A DNA stretch of 64,000 nt, taken from positions 62,001 through 126,000 of the forward strand of contig NZ_JAJNBZ010000004.1 in NCBI RefSeq assembly GCF_021369635.1, in the 5' to 3' direction. Shown here piece by piece: positions 27,962 through 36,573 of this stretch; positions within the stretch are counted from its first letter, which is position 1, and each line of letters begins with the position of its first letter. The notes beneath the pieces were generated by a model. It was not told the origin of the DNA and ran no database searches. It saw nothing but the letters and a program-made list of their open reading frames with translations. This DNA comes from Paenibacillus profundus (GTDB taxonomy: Bacteria; Bacillota; Bacilli; Paenibacillales; Paenibacillaceae). The position numbers and the translations under genes are program-made.

Positions 27962-28564
27962 CTAAGAGCGCTCTTTCTTCGATGGGCTGTTGGCGGAAAT
28001 TGTCGCCGTCATAACGACATGTGAAGCGTCGGAGGCTTGCGCTTTTACAAATGCATGCTCCAATGTAGTGAATACCCGCTGCGCGTCTCCGTCCAGACGG
28101 CTCGCATAGTGGGCGCTTCCGCCGAAGGTGCCTTCTTCCTTCGCTAACGCGACAATATCGTAAATCGTATCCATGTAGCTCGCAGAACCGAGTGGATAGA
28201 GTGAGAATTGGGAAGCGACCTCGATCTGGATGGCTTGGCTATGTCCGGCATTCAGACGGATGTCGTCTGCGCTCAAATACACATCCCCTTCAGAATCTCC
28301 CGGACAGCCAATCGAAAAAGTCGCATTCAGCACGACATGTTCCCCACTAGCCGCACTATGCAAAAATATCGACTGGACAACGTCAAAGACATGCTCTGTC
28401 CGTCCGCGCACGCATGTGCTGACATCATCGGTTTTGGACCAGACTTTGGACATATTCGTTTCCTGTAAGGCCCCGATAATAATGTCGGTGAACCGATCGC
28501 TCATCGGATAGATCGAGAACCGGCAGCCGACAATGCGGCTTGATCCGCAAGATGCAGTATTCAT
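27962..28564 (-). CDS. ykoF: Thiamine/HMP-binding protein YkoF
   Basis: Soluble protein of two tandem ACT-like (ferredoxin-fold) repeats, 200 residues; the B. subtilis homologue binds thiamine and HMP. The duplication is visible: CRFSIYPMSDRFTDIIIGAL near 13-32 and QFSLYPLGSASYMDTIYDIV near 113-132, each followed by a VFTTLEHAF/VFDVVQSIF helix and an HVVLNATFS/HVVMTATIS strand. The start is ATG 28564 with AGAGAGGAG eight bases upstream; the frame upstream is riboswitch leader, not protein. It is first gene of the operon. Confidence 0.94.
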   Translation of the reverse strand: MNTASCGSSRIVGCRFSIYPMSDRFTDIIIGALQETNMSKVWSKTDDVSTCVRGRTEHVFDVVQSIFLHSAASGEHVVLNATFSIGCPGDSEGDVYLSADDIRLNAGHSQAIQIEVASQFSLYPLGSASYMDTIYDIVALAKEEGTFGGSAHYASRLDGDAQRVFTTLEHAFVKAQASDASHVVMTATISANSPSKKERS

Positions 28565-28611
28565 AATAAACTCCTCTCTTGTTGCGGTTATATTTTGGCT
28601 AGCAGAACGAC

Positions 28612-28641
28612 AAAAAAACTGCACCATGAGTAAGTGCAGTT
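28612..28641 (-). terminator. Riboswitch expression platform: intrinsic terminator
   Basis: On the minus strand ACTGCAC-(9-base loop)-GTGCAGT is followed by seven T residues, between the TPP aptamer and ykoF. With TPP bound this hairpin would stop transcription. The competing antiterminator was not resolved by eye. Confidence 0.85.
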
Positions 28642-28707
28642 TCGATTTGAGATAACGTCTAGTCTCCATACGTGATGAAGCCACAGTCTATATCTATCAG
28701 TCGACTA

Positions 28708-28797
28708 CACTTCCCCACGCTAGTATTATCTAGTTCGGGTTATAAGGGTTAACAGCGTTGCCGCTGCCTCTCAGCCTGTTCAAGCACCCCTAGTGTT
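28708..28797 (-). promoter_or_regulatory. TPP riboswitch aptamer (THI element)
   Basis: On the minus strand it shows the full conserved order: ACTAGGGGTGC, GGCTGAGAGG, AACCCTTATAACCCGAACT, AGATAATACTAGCGTGGGGA. It lies 145 bases upstream of ykoF and 40 bases downstream of a good promoter. It represses ykoFEDC when thiamine pyrophosphate is plentiful. Confidence 0.97.
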
Positions 28798-28838
28798 TCG
28801 AAATTACTATGCAGTTGTTCATATGCATTGCCGCTTCC

Positions 28839-28866
28839 ATTATACAACGGACGGCTGGAATGTAAA
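28839..28866 (-). promoter_or_regulatory. Promoter of the ykoFEDC operon
   Basis: On the minus strand TTTACA and TATAAT are spaced by 16 bases, placing transcription start about 35 bases before the TPP aptamer. Confidence 0.75.
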
Positions 28867-28891
28867 GGGATAATTAAGCGCCGTGAAGCAA

Positions 28892-31396
28892 TTATCGGAT
28901 CCGGGCTACGGTAAAGTCTCCCGCTAACGAACCCAGCTCCGCGCCCAGTGCGGGCGATGTCACAGAGCCGCGCGCGTCCAACATGTAGCGGAATTCATAA
29001 AATCCGCCAAGCGTCGCTTTGAAGTTGGTTTCCCAATAGTTAGTCATCAGCCATGCGTATGTTTCCGGCTTGGCGTCTTGCAGCTGCTGCGTATGAACAA
29101 GACGGCGGCCGTAGTCGAGCGGGCCGAGCTGTACGAGCGGCGTGTCTGGCGTGCCGAGGAGCAATGTCCGGGACTGTGCTTCATTGACCCACGCCAGCCC
29201 TTCTTGAATGCACATGTAATCCAGCAAGGTGCCAGGCAGTTGGTCGATCCAAGGCCGCACGACGGCGCCCGCCTTCTCAACGTACAGTGTGTCCTGTGTG
29301 GCATCGCCATTGGTGAACGGAAGCGCGACATAGACGTTCTCTGGCAGCCAGACGCTGTCTTTGTGCAGACGAACGGATACGTCAACGCGGTTCATCGTCG
29401 CGTACACCTTCAAGAAGAGGGCGTAATAGCTCATGCCTGGCACTTCATACAATAGCTCGACCGTGGCGTAGAGCGGTCCGTTCTCCAACGGCCGGACACG
29501 GATGAGACGTCCGGCAGAACGCTCAACATGCAGACCCTTGCGGTTGCGGCCCATGCGGCTGCGCACCGACCAGACCTGACTCTGATTCGTGGCGTCTGCA
29601 GCTGGCGTCACCTCATAGATTGGGGTGAAAGCGCCGTATGCACGGTTTTGATGAAGCAGATCCGCTCCTGTCTCCTTGTTCCGCCATAACACGATGCCGC
29701 TGTCCTCTCTCCACTCGATACGGATGAAGGGCGATTCGACACTGTGCTGCGAGATGATGACTGGATCGTGCGCGGATGAATCCTCCAACAGATCTTCCAT
29801 ATCATACACGCGATCGCTGCCGACCAGCTTCGTGCTGGAAGTCATATAACCGGCTGCCAGGCCTGTGCCGTCCTGCGGACGGATGAGAAGCGTGCACTCA
29901 GCGCCTGCAGCCAACTGCACCTCGACGATGACTGCCTGAGGATGTGGGAGCTGGTGCGGCATGACTTGGCCGGTGGCTTCATTCACCACTTCCAACCCAT
30001 TCTGGAATAAGGCGGGCTCCCAGCCGTCTATCGACAACGTGACGAGCTTATTCGCCGGCGCTGGTTCCGTATTGACGACGCGGTAGCGGAATGGACGCTC
30101 CGGATACAGCGTGGAAGCGCCTTGAGCTAAGAGTGTCTTATCCAGCGCCCGGTGAGCCAAGCGGCTCGCTTCCGCAGCATAGGCCTGCTTGCGCACTTCG
30201 AGCAGCTGCACGTTCGGATGCCACGGCTCGGCGATGGAAGAATGATAGCCCCATGTATGCTCGGCGTACATGACGAGCGCTTGCTCCGCCGCGGCAATTT
30301 CGTCGGCCGTCACGGTCTGTCCATCCGGATCAAGCCGCTTCACTTGGCGCAGCGTTCGTTGCGAATCACGGAACAGCTGGGTATGCATCGCCGTCGAGCC
30401 GACGCCGTCCGACCACCAATCCGGCCAGTCGCCGCGGTATACCGGAATCGCGTTGACATCCTCCTGCTTAAGGCGGGCAAAGAAGCCGCTCAGCGTTGTC
30501 ATTTCGATGCGAATCGTATCCCCGTATTGCTCGTTCCATTTGCGGATGAATTCCATAATGCGGCCGTTCGGTGCTGCGTTATCCGTGCCTAAGCCAGACA
30601 GCATGACGGGAACGAAATCGTATGGATAACGCTCTTCTTCCAGCTTGCACACGTAGCGATGCAGGCGGATGCGCGCAATGTCGTCATGGTGCGCATCAAT
30701 AAGCTGATTGTCGAACTCGTCCTGAATCATATATTTGCCGAGCGCATTCGGGCACAGCCCGAGCTCGTTGCCGAACATATAATGCTCGCCGTTCCAGACG
30801 AGAAGCCGTGCTCCGCTTGGCGCTTCCCACCAAAATGGTGTCTGCTTGCGGCCGAGCGCGAACATGCCATGATGGGTATGAATGCAGCTGAATAAGTGCT
30901 TGATGCCGTTGGATAGCAAGCTATCGGCATAACCCCAGCCATACCCGTTAATGTCGGCGGTCATGGCAGAATCAATCGTATGGCCAATCGATCTGGCGTA
31001 AGCTTGCGCCTTGCCGTGTATGCTGCGCAGCAGATCGTAATCCGGCAGCTCCGTCATGTTCAAATAGGTGCCGGACAGCTCGATGTCACCACTTATGACC
31101 GCAGCGGCGAATTGCTGGCGCTCCTCATCGGATGCGCTTTCAAGGAAACGCTCGACTGCCCAGAACGTTTCGCATGTCCATTTGAAGCCCTGCCATTCCG
31201 GCTGTGCTCCGTCCTTGGCTTGGCGTACAATGTTCAACGCTTGGCGGATGAAGTCGACATGATATTGCTCGATCCGCTCCTGCCGCTCGGTATAGCCGAT
31301 ATCCGTATGTGAATGGTGGATGGCATAAATGGTCCAAGTCCGCTTCGGAGCGGGTGTCTCGGCAAGAGAAATACATTGTTCCAAGTTCAAGTTCAT
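28892..31396 (-). CDS. Divergent GH38-type glycosidase (DUF5054-like)
   Basis: Large cytoplasmic protein of 834 residues, with the GH38 active-site layout in a divergent form. The metal motif reads HHSHTDIGYTERQE (His28, His30, Asp32) in place of HTHxD. The putative nucleophile lies in MTADINGYGWGYADSLL (Asp148), followed by ISLFSC-like barrel strands and a large C-terminal beta domain. I believe it matches the DUF5054 group of GH38-related proteins, but the substrate is unproven. It is the last gene of a minus-strand cluster with a ROK-like kinase, a mannose-6-phosphate isomerase-like protein and an AraC regulator, 76 bases after the kinase gene, with GAGGAGTGA as SD. It has no signal peptide. 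No clear terminator was seen downstream. Confidence 0.8.
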   Translation of the reverse strand: MNLNLEQCISLAETPAPKRTWTIYAIHHSHTDIGYTERQERIEQYHVDFIRQALNIVRQAKDGAQPEWQGFKWTCETFWAVERFLESASDEERQQFAAAVISGDIELSGTYLNMTELPDYDLLRSIHGKAQAYARSIGHTIDSAMTADINGYGWGYADSLLSNGIKHLFSCIHTHHGMFALGRKQTPFWWEAPSGARLLVWNGEHYMFGNELGLCPNALGKYMIQDEFDNQLIDAHHDDIARIRLHRYVCKLEEERYPYDFVPVMLSGLGTDNAAPNGRIMEFIRKWNEQYGDTIRIEMTTLSGFFARLKQEDVNAIPVYRGDWPDWWSDGVGSTAMHTQLFRDSQRTLRQVKRLDPDGQTVTADEIAAAEQALVMYAEHTWGYHSSIAEPWHPNVQLLEVRKQAYAAEASRLAHRALDKTLLAQGASTLYPERPFRYRVVNTEPAPANKLVTLSIDGWEPALFQNGLEVVNEATGQVMPHQLPHPQAVIVEVQLAAGAECTLLIRPQDGTGLAAGYMTSSTKLVGSDRVYDMEDLLEDSSAHDPVIISQHSVESPFIRIEWREDSGIVLWRNKETGADLLHQNRAYGAFTPIYEVTPAADATNQSQVWSVRSRMGRNRKGLHVERSAGRLIRVRPLENGPLYATVELLYEVPGMSYYALFLKVYATMNRVDVSVRLHKDSVWLPENVYVALPFTNGDATQDTLYVEKAGAVVRPWIDQLPGTLLDYMCIQEGLAWVNEAQSRTLLLGTPDTPLVQLGPLDYGRRLVHTQQLQDAKPETYAWLMTNYWETNFKATLGGFYEFRYMLDARGSVTSPALGAELGSLAGDFTVARIR

Positions 31397-31472
31397 CGTG
31401 AATCACTCCTCTAATGGGTATAGGAGGTCAGGGGAGGTGTGATCATGCTTGCCCCGGACTTCACTGGGTCTA

Positions 31473-32510
31473 CTAGCCAAGACGGGCGTGCCGTCTGGCC
31501 TGAAGGAAATCGTTAATCGTATGGAAAGGCACATGTGCTCTTTGAAACAGGGCATCGATACCCAAATACGTATATTCCATCACTTGATTGTTCGTCTGCA
31601 GCTCGCATTCGCATGGCTGCAGCAGCGCGTTCAGTTCTGCGGCGAACAAATCGGCACTCTTAGCAATTTGTCCGCCCAGAATAAGCCGGTGCGGGCGGAA
31701 GCCGTGAATATAAGGCGACAGCATCTCAGCAAAGCGTGTTCCGAACTCGCGGAAGACATGCAATGAAGCGGCATCTCCGCCGCGGGCTGCTTCCGCCAAG
31801 TCGCACACATCCTGATCGGGGCGGCGCGCATCCAAGAGCTCAGCGAGCTCCAGTATGCCGCGGCGGCCGAATTGCTCGTCCACGAGGCGGCCACGATACG
31901 CTTCGGCATAGAGCATGCCGCTGTCTGGCACACCGCTGCGGCCCGCAACGGGACGACCGGCCTCGATGAAGGCCGAGCCGAGCCCAGTGCCGAGCGTCAA
32001 GCAGAGGAGACGCTCGTGCGGGTGCAGGCGGCTTAGTCCAAGTGCGAACAGCGTCGCGTCGTTCTCGAAGCGAACGTCGGCGTTGGCCAGAGGGGCCGCC
32101 CATGCTTCGCCGGACGCCGCTCGGCGGGAGAACTCGGCGCGGAGCGCGTCGCGTACGTTGACGCCATAGAGGCGGTCGTACTTGCCCAGGCCCTGCAGGC
32201 GCGACACGCCCGCTTCGTAGTCGAACGGCCCGGGGAAGGCGAAGCCGATGCGCATCGGCGCCTCAGGCCGAGCCGGGCCTGCGGCCGCGTAAGCGCCAAG
32301 CAGCTCGCGACAGGCGTCGGCGAAGCCCGCCACGATGCTGGCGGCGTCGCCCTCCGAACGCGACGGCCACTGGCCGCTCACGTTCGGCACGAGGCGCCCG
32401 CCTGCGACGACGGCCGCCTTCAGCGCCGTGCCGCCGGCGTCCAGCGCCAGCGTCACCGCTTGCGGCGCTATCGCTGAGCCGCAGTGCGCAGCCGAGGATG
32501 GGCCGCGCAT
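31473..32510 (-). CDS. ROK-like sugar kinase
   Basis: ASKHA-fold sugar kinase, 345 residues. The phosphate-1 motif LALDAGGTALKAAVV starts near residue 22, after a 20-residue extension. The catalytic region is FENDATLFALGLS and the phosphate-2 motif LTLGTGLGSAFIEAGR. The ROK zinc signature (CxCGxxGCxE) is absent, so it is either a zinc-less ROK protein or a glucokinase-like relative. It starts three bases after the isomerase-like gene stop, with GAGGAGG inside that gene's end. Its 5' half is markedly GC-richer than its neighbours. In context it may phosphorylate the sugar released by the GH38-type enzyme; the substrate is inferred only. Confidence 0.82.
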   Translation of the reverse strand: MRGPSSAAHCGSAIAPQAVTLALDAGGTALKAAVVAGGRLVPNVSGQWPSRSEGDAASIVAGFADACRELLGAYAAAGPARPEAPMRIGFAFPGPFDYEAGVSRLQGLGKYDRLYGVNVRDALRAEFSRRAASGEAWAAPLANADVRFENDATLFALGLSRLHPHERLLCLTLGTGLGSAFIEAGRPVAGRSGVPDSGMLYAEAYRGRLVDEQFGRRGILELAELLDARRPDQDVCDLAEAARGGDAASLHVFREFGTRFAEMLSPYIHGFRPHRLILGGQIAKSADLFAAELNALLQPCECELQTNNQVMEYTYLGIDALFQRAHVPFHTINDFLQARRHARLG

Positions 32511-32513
32511 CGC

Positions 32514-34382
32514 TCAGGCCTCCTCGCCTGTGCGCCAGCCGTGCGGCAGCAGCGGCGTCGACCAGTTGGACGCCACGCCCGCCTTCACGAGCTTGCACGG
32601 AGTGCCGCCGGCGTTCTCGAGGCGGTAGCGGCCGACGCTGGCCGGCACAATATACGCTTCCGCGTAGCCGAATTCCACGGCCTTCGCTTCGTTATCCAAC
32701 GGCACGAGGCGTACGCGCTCGCCCTCGACGAGATTGTACATGACGAACTCGCCCTTCGTATCGTCTTCCCAGCGGTCGAAGAGATGAACCTGCTTGACGC
32801 AGAACAGCAGATCGTCATGTTGTCCGAGCAAATACTCTTGGTTGGCGCCTTGCTCACCGAGCAGCTGCGGCTCGGACATCAGATGGCGCTTGACCCAATC
32901 CGTATTTTTGTCGAAGTCGACATTATGCTCGGCATGCTCAATGCTAATCGGGCGCGGTTTGCCGTCTAAGTCCTTGCGCAAATAGTCGTATATTTTGAAC
33001 GTAAACCACCACGTCGTGGAGGATACCTCAAGCACGAGGTTGCCTTCGCCAGAGCAGTGAACCGTTCCAGGAGGAATGAGGAACAAATCGCCTTTTTTGG
33101 CATCGAACTCATTCACATAATCCGTGAACGGCATCGGCACACCCGTCTCCTGAGCTTCACGAACGGCACCGAAGAAGCTGTCCGGAGTGCTGCGGCCGGT
33201 CAGGCCGAGATACACTTTAGCGCCATCCTTCAGCTCCATAATGTAGTAGGATTCTTGCTGTGTCATATGCTCGTTAAAGTTCACTTCTACATATTCCTGC
33301 TTCGGATGGACCTGACACGACAGGTTGCTGCCGTCAATCGTGTCCAAATAGTCGAAGCGGACCGGGAAATAGTCGCCGAACAGCGCAACCGGCCGTTCTC
33401 CCATTACGCGGTTATATTCATAGGTCATTAGCAGCGTGAAAGGCACCTCGATCATGCGGCCTTCATACTGGATCAGCATTGAATTTTCCGGTGCGATCGG
33501 CTCGAAGCTCCATGCGCAGTTCACCCAGTCCTGCGGCAGGTCGCACAGCTCCTTCAAATACTGGCCGCCCCACACGCCCGGCGCAAAAAACGGCTTAACT
33601 CGCAGCGGCTGTGCGGCAACTTGCTCCAGCATGCGGCGCAAGCCGGCTGTCGTCGTAACGACGGGCTCCTTCGGCTTGTTCATGTCTACATAATAGTCAA
33701 AGCGCTCCAAGTTCCGCTTCCGATAGGTCTCCCAGACCGGCCATTCGAGGAACAGGCAGATTTTATATGTTTCCACATGATCCCGATTCCATGACATGCC
33801 AAGGTTGCACAGGTTTTTGCGGTGCTCAAGCTGCTGATACTCACGGGATACGTCGAAGAAGAAGGACAAGTGAACGTTTGGTTGAACGATCCATAGCGCC
33901 CCTGGGCCGAACAGCAGGATGATCTGCTTGCGAGAAGCGTCAGAGCGGTGCGAATGCACCGCAGAATCGGCTTCCACAGCGGCTGCGAAGCGTTCTTTCG
34001 CATCGGTCATAAAGTAATCGCCAACGTCCGCATCCGACGCCATATAGCCAAAAGCGCGGTTGTCGGTAATATAGCGGTGGAATTGGCGGCGCAGCGTGTC
34101 GCCGCTGTGCATCAAGCTCGTGGTGCTGTAGACGTGAGCGGACACCTGTTCTCTATCTAGGCGCTCGACAATGCGCGCAATTACAAATCGCATATTTGCG
34201 CCATGCGTGCTGTCTAAGGCAACGACTAGCTTATCTTGATTCGAATTATTTAAGGCGGACATAATCGCTTCCGCTATCGGTTCTGTACCATGCTCAAGTC
34301 CTTGCGGCATCCACGCCAACGGACGGTCGCCTTCACAGGATACGGACGAATGAATCACATTATGCGGGTATTTGTTGAACAT
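32514..34382 (-). CDS. Class I mannose-6-phosphate isomerase-like protein with kinase-like N-domain
   Basis: A 622-residue two-part protein. Residues about 262-620 are a class I phosphomannose isomerase-type cupin: the entry motif WGG (271-273), zinc ligands QVHP (Gln357, His359), Glu377 and PPGTVH (His442) are all in place. Residues about 20-245 resemble a nucleoside or uridine kinase fold, but the P-loop position reads LDSTHGANMRFV, without GxxGxGK[ST], so ATP binding is doubtful. FGPGALW and the following FDVSREYQ..HRKN stretch would correspond to the kinase core and lid. SD GGAGGG precedes ATG 34382. It heads the minus-strand sugar cluster after a 149-base gap from the AraC gene. Isomerase activity is likely; the role of the N-domain is unknown. 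Confidence 0.82.
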   Translation of the reverse strand: MFNKYPHNVIHSSVSCEGDRPLAWMPQGLEHGTEPIAEAIMSALNNSNQDKLVVALDSTHGANMRFVIARIVERLDREQVSAHVYSTTSLMHSGDTLRRQFHRYITDNRAFGYMASDADVGDYFMTDAKERFAAAVEADSAVHSHRSDASRKQIILLFGPGALWIVQPNVHLSFFFDVSREYQQLEHRKNLCNLGMSWNRDHVETYKICLFLEWPVWETYRKRNLERFDYYVDMNKPKEPVVTTTAGLRRMLEQVAAQPLRVKPFFAPGVWGGQYLKELCDLPQDWVNCAWSFEPIAPENSMLIQYEGRMIEVPFTLLMTYEYNRVMGERPVALFGDYFPVRFDYLDTIDGSNLSCQVHPKQEYVEVNFNEHMTQQESYYIMELKDGAKVYLGLTGRSTPDSFFGAVREAQETGVPMPFTDYVNEFDAKKGDLFLIPPGTVHCSGEGNLVLEVSSTTWWFTFKIYDYLRKDLDGKPRPISIEHAEHNVDFDKNTDWVKRHLMSEPQLLGEQGANQEYLLGQHDDLLFCVKQVHLFDRWEDDTKGEFVMYNLVEGERVRLVPLDNEAKAVEFGYAEAYIVPASVGRYRLENAGGTPCKLVKAGVASNWSTPLLPHGWRTGEEA

Positions 34383-34531
34383 GAAGCAAGCCCTCCATTC
34401 TATCGCAGGTCATTGCGTAGGGAGAGGTAATCGCTCTCCGGTTCGCTTATGCCCCCATTGTAATGAAAGAAGGGAAGGCTGTATTTGGACAAGGAAGCTC
34501 CTTTTTTGTACAAAACGGACATGGATTCCGT

Positions 34532-35467
34532 TTAGGTGCGAGGTGTGGCTTTCAGGCGGGAACGCCCTTCGGCAAATTGCGAGCGCCGAAAACGGGCGGG
34601 GGATACACCCAGCTTGCGGGTGAACACTCTTGTGAAATAATGAACAGATTCAAAGCCGCACCGCTCGGCGATATCTTTAATCGCGGCGTTGGATCGGAGC
34701 AGCATCTCCTTCGCTGACTGAATTCGGCGCTCTTGCACGTAATGCACGAACGTTTGACCGCTTTCCTGAACGAATAAGCGCGAGAGATGCCGCGGGGAAA
34801 TATGCAAATGCTGAGCAACGATCTCTAACGACAGCGGACCGCTCAAGTTATCTTCCAAATAAAGCTGCGCCCGGTGGAATAAGTCGTTGACCGGACGCGC
34901 CGTTTCTTCTGCACCGAACGAGGTCGGCAGCTGATTCGGATCCGGCGTGAACAGCGGCAGCATGGAATAGAGCAATGCATGCGAGGCCGCTTGCAGGACA
35001 GGGGGCGGGTAGATCGCCTGCCCGGCGTCGAACATGCCAAGCAGCGCCTCCCATAACTTTGCCATCGGGGACGCAGAGGCATCCGGCATGATAGGCAAGG
35101 CGTGAGCGGCCATATGCTGGAACGCCTGGGCGTAATCATCCTCCGTATGCTCCTCATCCATATCGAAGGCAACGAAGCATAATGTCAGCCCTTGATCGCT
35201 GCGAATCTGGTGCCAGATGCCAGGGCGGGAACAGAAGGCGGTTCCGGGGGCTAGCGGGTATTCTTGTCCGTCATCGGTGTACTCGCCCTCGCCATTTAGC
35301 ACATAGCACACTTCTAAGAAGGAGTGGCGATGCACAGTATTATTATAATGCTGCGGCATAAAGCCCCAATAATGCACGCGAAAGGCGATGGGACCATTGC
35401 GGAGCATGGTGGCATGCACATTGAGCGCCGTGTTTGCTTTTTTGAAAACGGAATGGTTCATCATCAT
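34532..35467 (-). CDS. AraC-family regulator with cupin sensor domain
   Basis: A 311-residue regulator. The N-terminal cupin has HRHSFLEVCYVLNGEGEY (about 44-61) and FCSRPGIWHQIRSDQGL, typical for sugar binding. The C-terminal AraC domain (about 205-300) contains HTH1 LSLEIVAQHLHISPRHLSRL and HTH2 IKDIAERCGFESVHYFTRVF. Three consecutive ATG codons make the exact start uncertain by two residues. The first overlaps the TGA of a 56-residue membrane protein gene, so the two are translationally coupled. A weak inverted repeat (AACGGA/TCCGTT) and T-rich stretch follow the stop. It probably controls the isomerase-kinase-GH38 genes downstream. Confidence 0.93.
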   Translation of the reverse strand: MMMNHSVFKKANTALNVHATMLRNGPIAFRVHYWGFMPQHYNNTVHRHSFLEVCYVLNGEGEYTDDGQEYPLAPGTAFCSRPGIWHQIRSDQGLTLCFVAFDMDEEHTEDDYAQAFQHMAAHALPIMPDASASPMAKLWEALLGMFDAGQAIYPPPVLQAASHALLYSMLPLFTPDPNQLPTSFGAEETARPVNDLFHRAQLYLEDNLSGPLSLEIVAQHLHISPRHLSRLFVQESGQTFVHYVQERRIQSAKEMLLRSNAAIKDIAERCGFESVHYFTRVFTRKLGVSPARFRRSQFAEGRSRLKATPRT

Positions 35468-35634
35468 GCTTCCTTACCGGGATCAAGGGTGGTTTGCACA
35501 TTGGACTGTTCGACATCGGAAATGAGGGAGCGGAGATCCTGCTCCATCCCAATGCCCGCCACCATTAAGCCCATAGCTATAAAAGATACGATGGCACGAA
35601 GACGGATAAATCCTTTGCGCGGTTGTTTTTTCAT
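35464..35634 (-). CDS. 56-residue membrane peptide coupled to the AraC gene
   Basis: A short gene starting ATG 35634 with AAAGGAGAC six to seven bases upstream. It begins MKKQPRKGFIRLRAIVS, a strongly basic N-terminus, then one hydrophobic helix (about residues 14-30, AIVSFIAMGLMVAGIGM) and a polar acidic tail ending in DPGKEA. Topology rules favour the basic end inside and the tail outside. Its TGA overlaps the ATG of the AraC regulator (ATGATGATG), so reinitiation would tie the two levels together. It has coding-like codon use and a clean SD, and no homologue I recognise. It could be a small regulator of sensing or transport, or simply a leader gene. Confidence 0.7.
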   Translation of the reverse strand: MKKQPRKGFIRLRAIVSFIAMGLMVAGIGMEQDLRSLISDVEQSNVQTTLDPGKEA

Positions 35635-35693
35635 CGTTGTCTCCTTTCGGCGCCACCTATATTATGAGGAAACATTTGGAACTGTCTCTTTAG

Positions 35694-35709
35694 TGTGACG
35701 TTTGTTACA
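35694..35709. promoter_or_regulatory. FNR/CRP-like dyad between the divergent units
   Basis: TGTGA-(6)-TTACA matches nine of ten positions of TGTGA-N6-TCACA, the class bound by Fnr in Bacillus. It lies between the 56-residue gene (minus) and the TorD-like chaperone gene (plus), a gap of about 260 bases. A single dyad found by eye is weak evidence. Confidence 0.3.
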
Positions 35710-35892
35710 ATAATCTTTACGACTAAAACAGTGAACCGTTTCGGCAGGATCACGCACCGAAATACACTTCACAGAAGCGTCACATAAAACGCTTTCTTCT
35801 TCCTTATTGTTTGCATTTTGTCACAGCTTTTAACAATTGAATATGGCACAATATGGATGCAGGAAGAAATCATCATATGGAGGGGACGGACG

Positions 35893-36573
35893 ATGTTGTT
35901 AACGGCAGAACAGCCGGTGCAGTGGAACGATGAGACCGTAGAACGTTTGGAGACACGCAAGGCGGTGTATCAATTGTTAGCCGATTTCCTTGGCGAAATG
36001 CCAACGCTCGATGTCATTATGTCTTGGCGGAATCATCAGGGGTTACAGGAGATGTCCTGCGCGTCTGAAGGAGCCAAGCAGCTGCGCTTGTTGTTAGAGA
36101 ACTTGTCGATTAACGAGTTGTACGCCGTATTCTCTTCGCTGCGCGATGAATATATGCGCCTCTTCGGTTCCTCGGGCCAACTGCCCGTGACTCCGTGCGA
36201 GACGATGTATCGTGCCAGCGAACAGATGCTGCCGAAGTCCTACGCTCAAGTTGTGCGGCAGACGTATGCTGAATTCAGCTTATATTTTAAAAAAATGAAT
36301 GGTGAGCCTGACGATCATATCGCGATTGAACTGGAGTTCATGGCCGTTCTGATTGAGAAGATGATGAACAGCGTCATGACGGAAGAGCGCTTTGACCGTT
36401 ACATGAACGGACAGCGTGAATTCGTGCTGCATCATTTGAAGCGGTGGGCGCCGCGTTTCGGGGATGACCTGAAGCAGCATGCGGAGCATCCGGTATATCA
36501 GGCCATTGGTCTGCTGCTTAAAGAATTTATTTCTAAGGAAGTAACTTGGGCGGAGAAGACGAAGACTGCATAA
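35893..36573 (+). CDS. TorD/DmsD-family chaperone
   Basis: All-helical redox-enzyme maturation chaperone of 226 residues. Such proteins bind Tat signal peptides and assist molybdenum-cofactor insertion into anaerobic respiratory enzymes. Family marks are LRDEYMRLFG (about 88-97), VTPCETMYRASEQ (about 103-115, the P-C-E-S/T-xY motif) and the acidic helix PDDHIAIELEFMAVLIEKM (about 138-156). The start is ATG 35893 with GGAGGGGACGG before it; the frame upstream lacks an SD. No molybdoenzyme is encoded in this window, so its client is elsewhere. Confidence 0.88.
   Translation: MLLTAEQPVQWNDETVERLETRKAVYQLLADFLGEMPTLDVIMSWRNHQGLQEMSCASEGAKQLRLLLENLSINELYAVFSSLRDEYMRLFGSSGQLPVTPCETMYRASEQMLPKSYAQVVRQTYAEFSLYFKKMNGEPDDHIAIELEFMAVLIEKMMNSVMTEERFDRYMNGQREFVLHHLKRWAPRFGDDLKQHAEHPVYQAIGLLLKEFISKEVTWAEKTKTA

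Noticed and set aside
31840-32628. Several overlapping open frames in the GC-rich ROK-like region
   Set aside because: High GC removes stop codons in all frames; only the ROK-like frame has recognisable motifs.
35893-35910. SigL (-24/-12) promoter before the TorD gene or before rocD
   Set aside because: ATGGCAC near 35851 and TGGCAA near 41032 lack a proper -12 GC element at five bases spacing.
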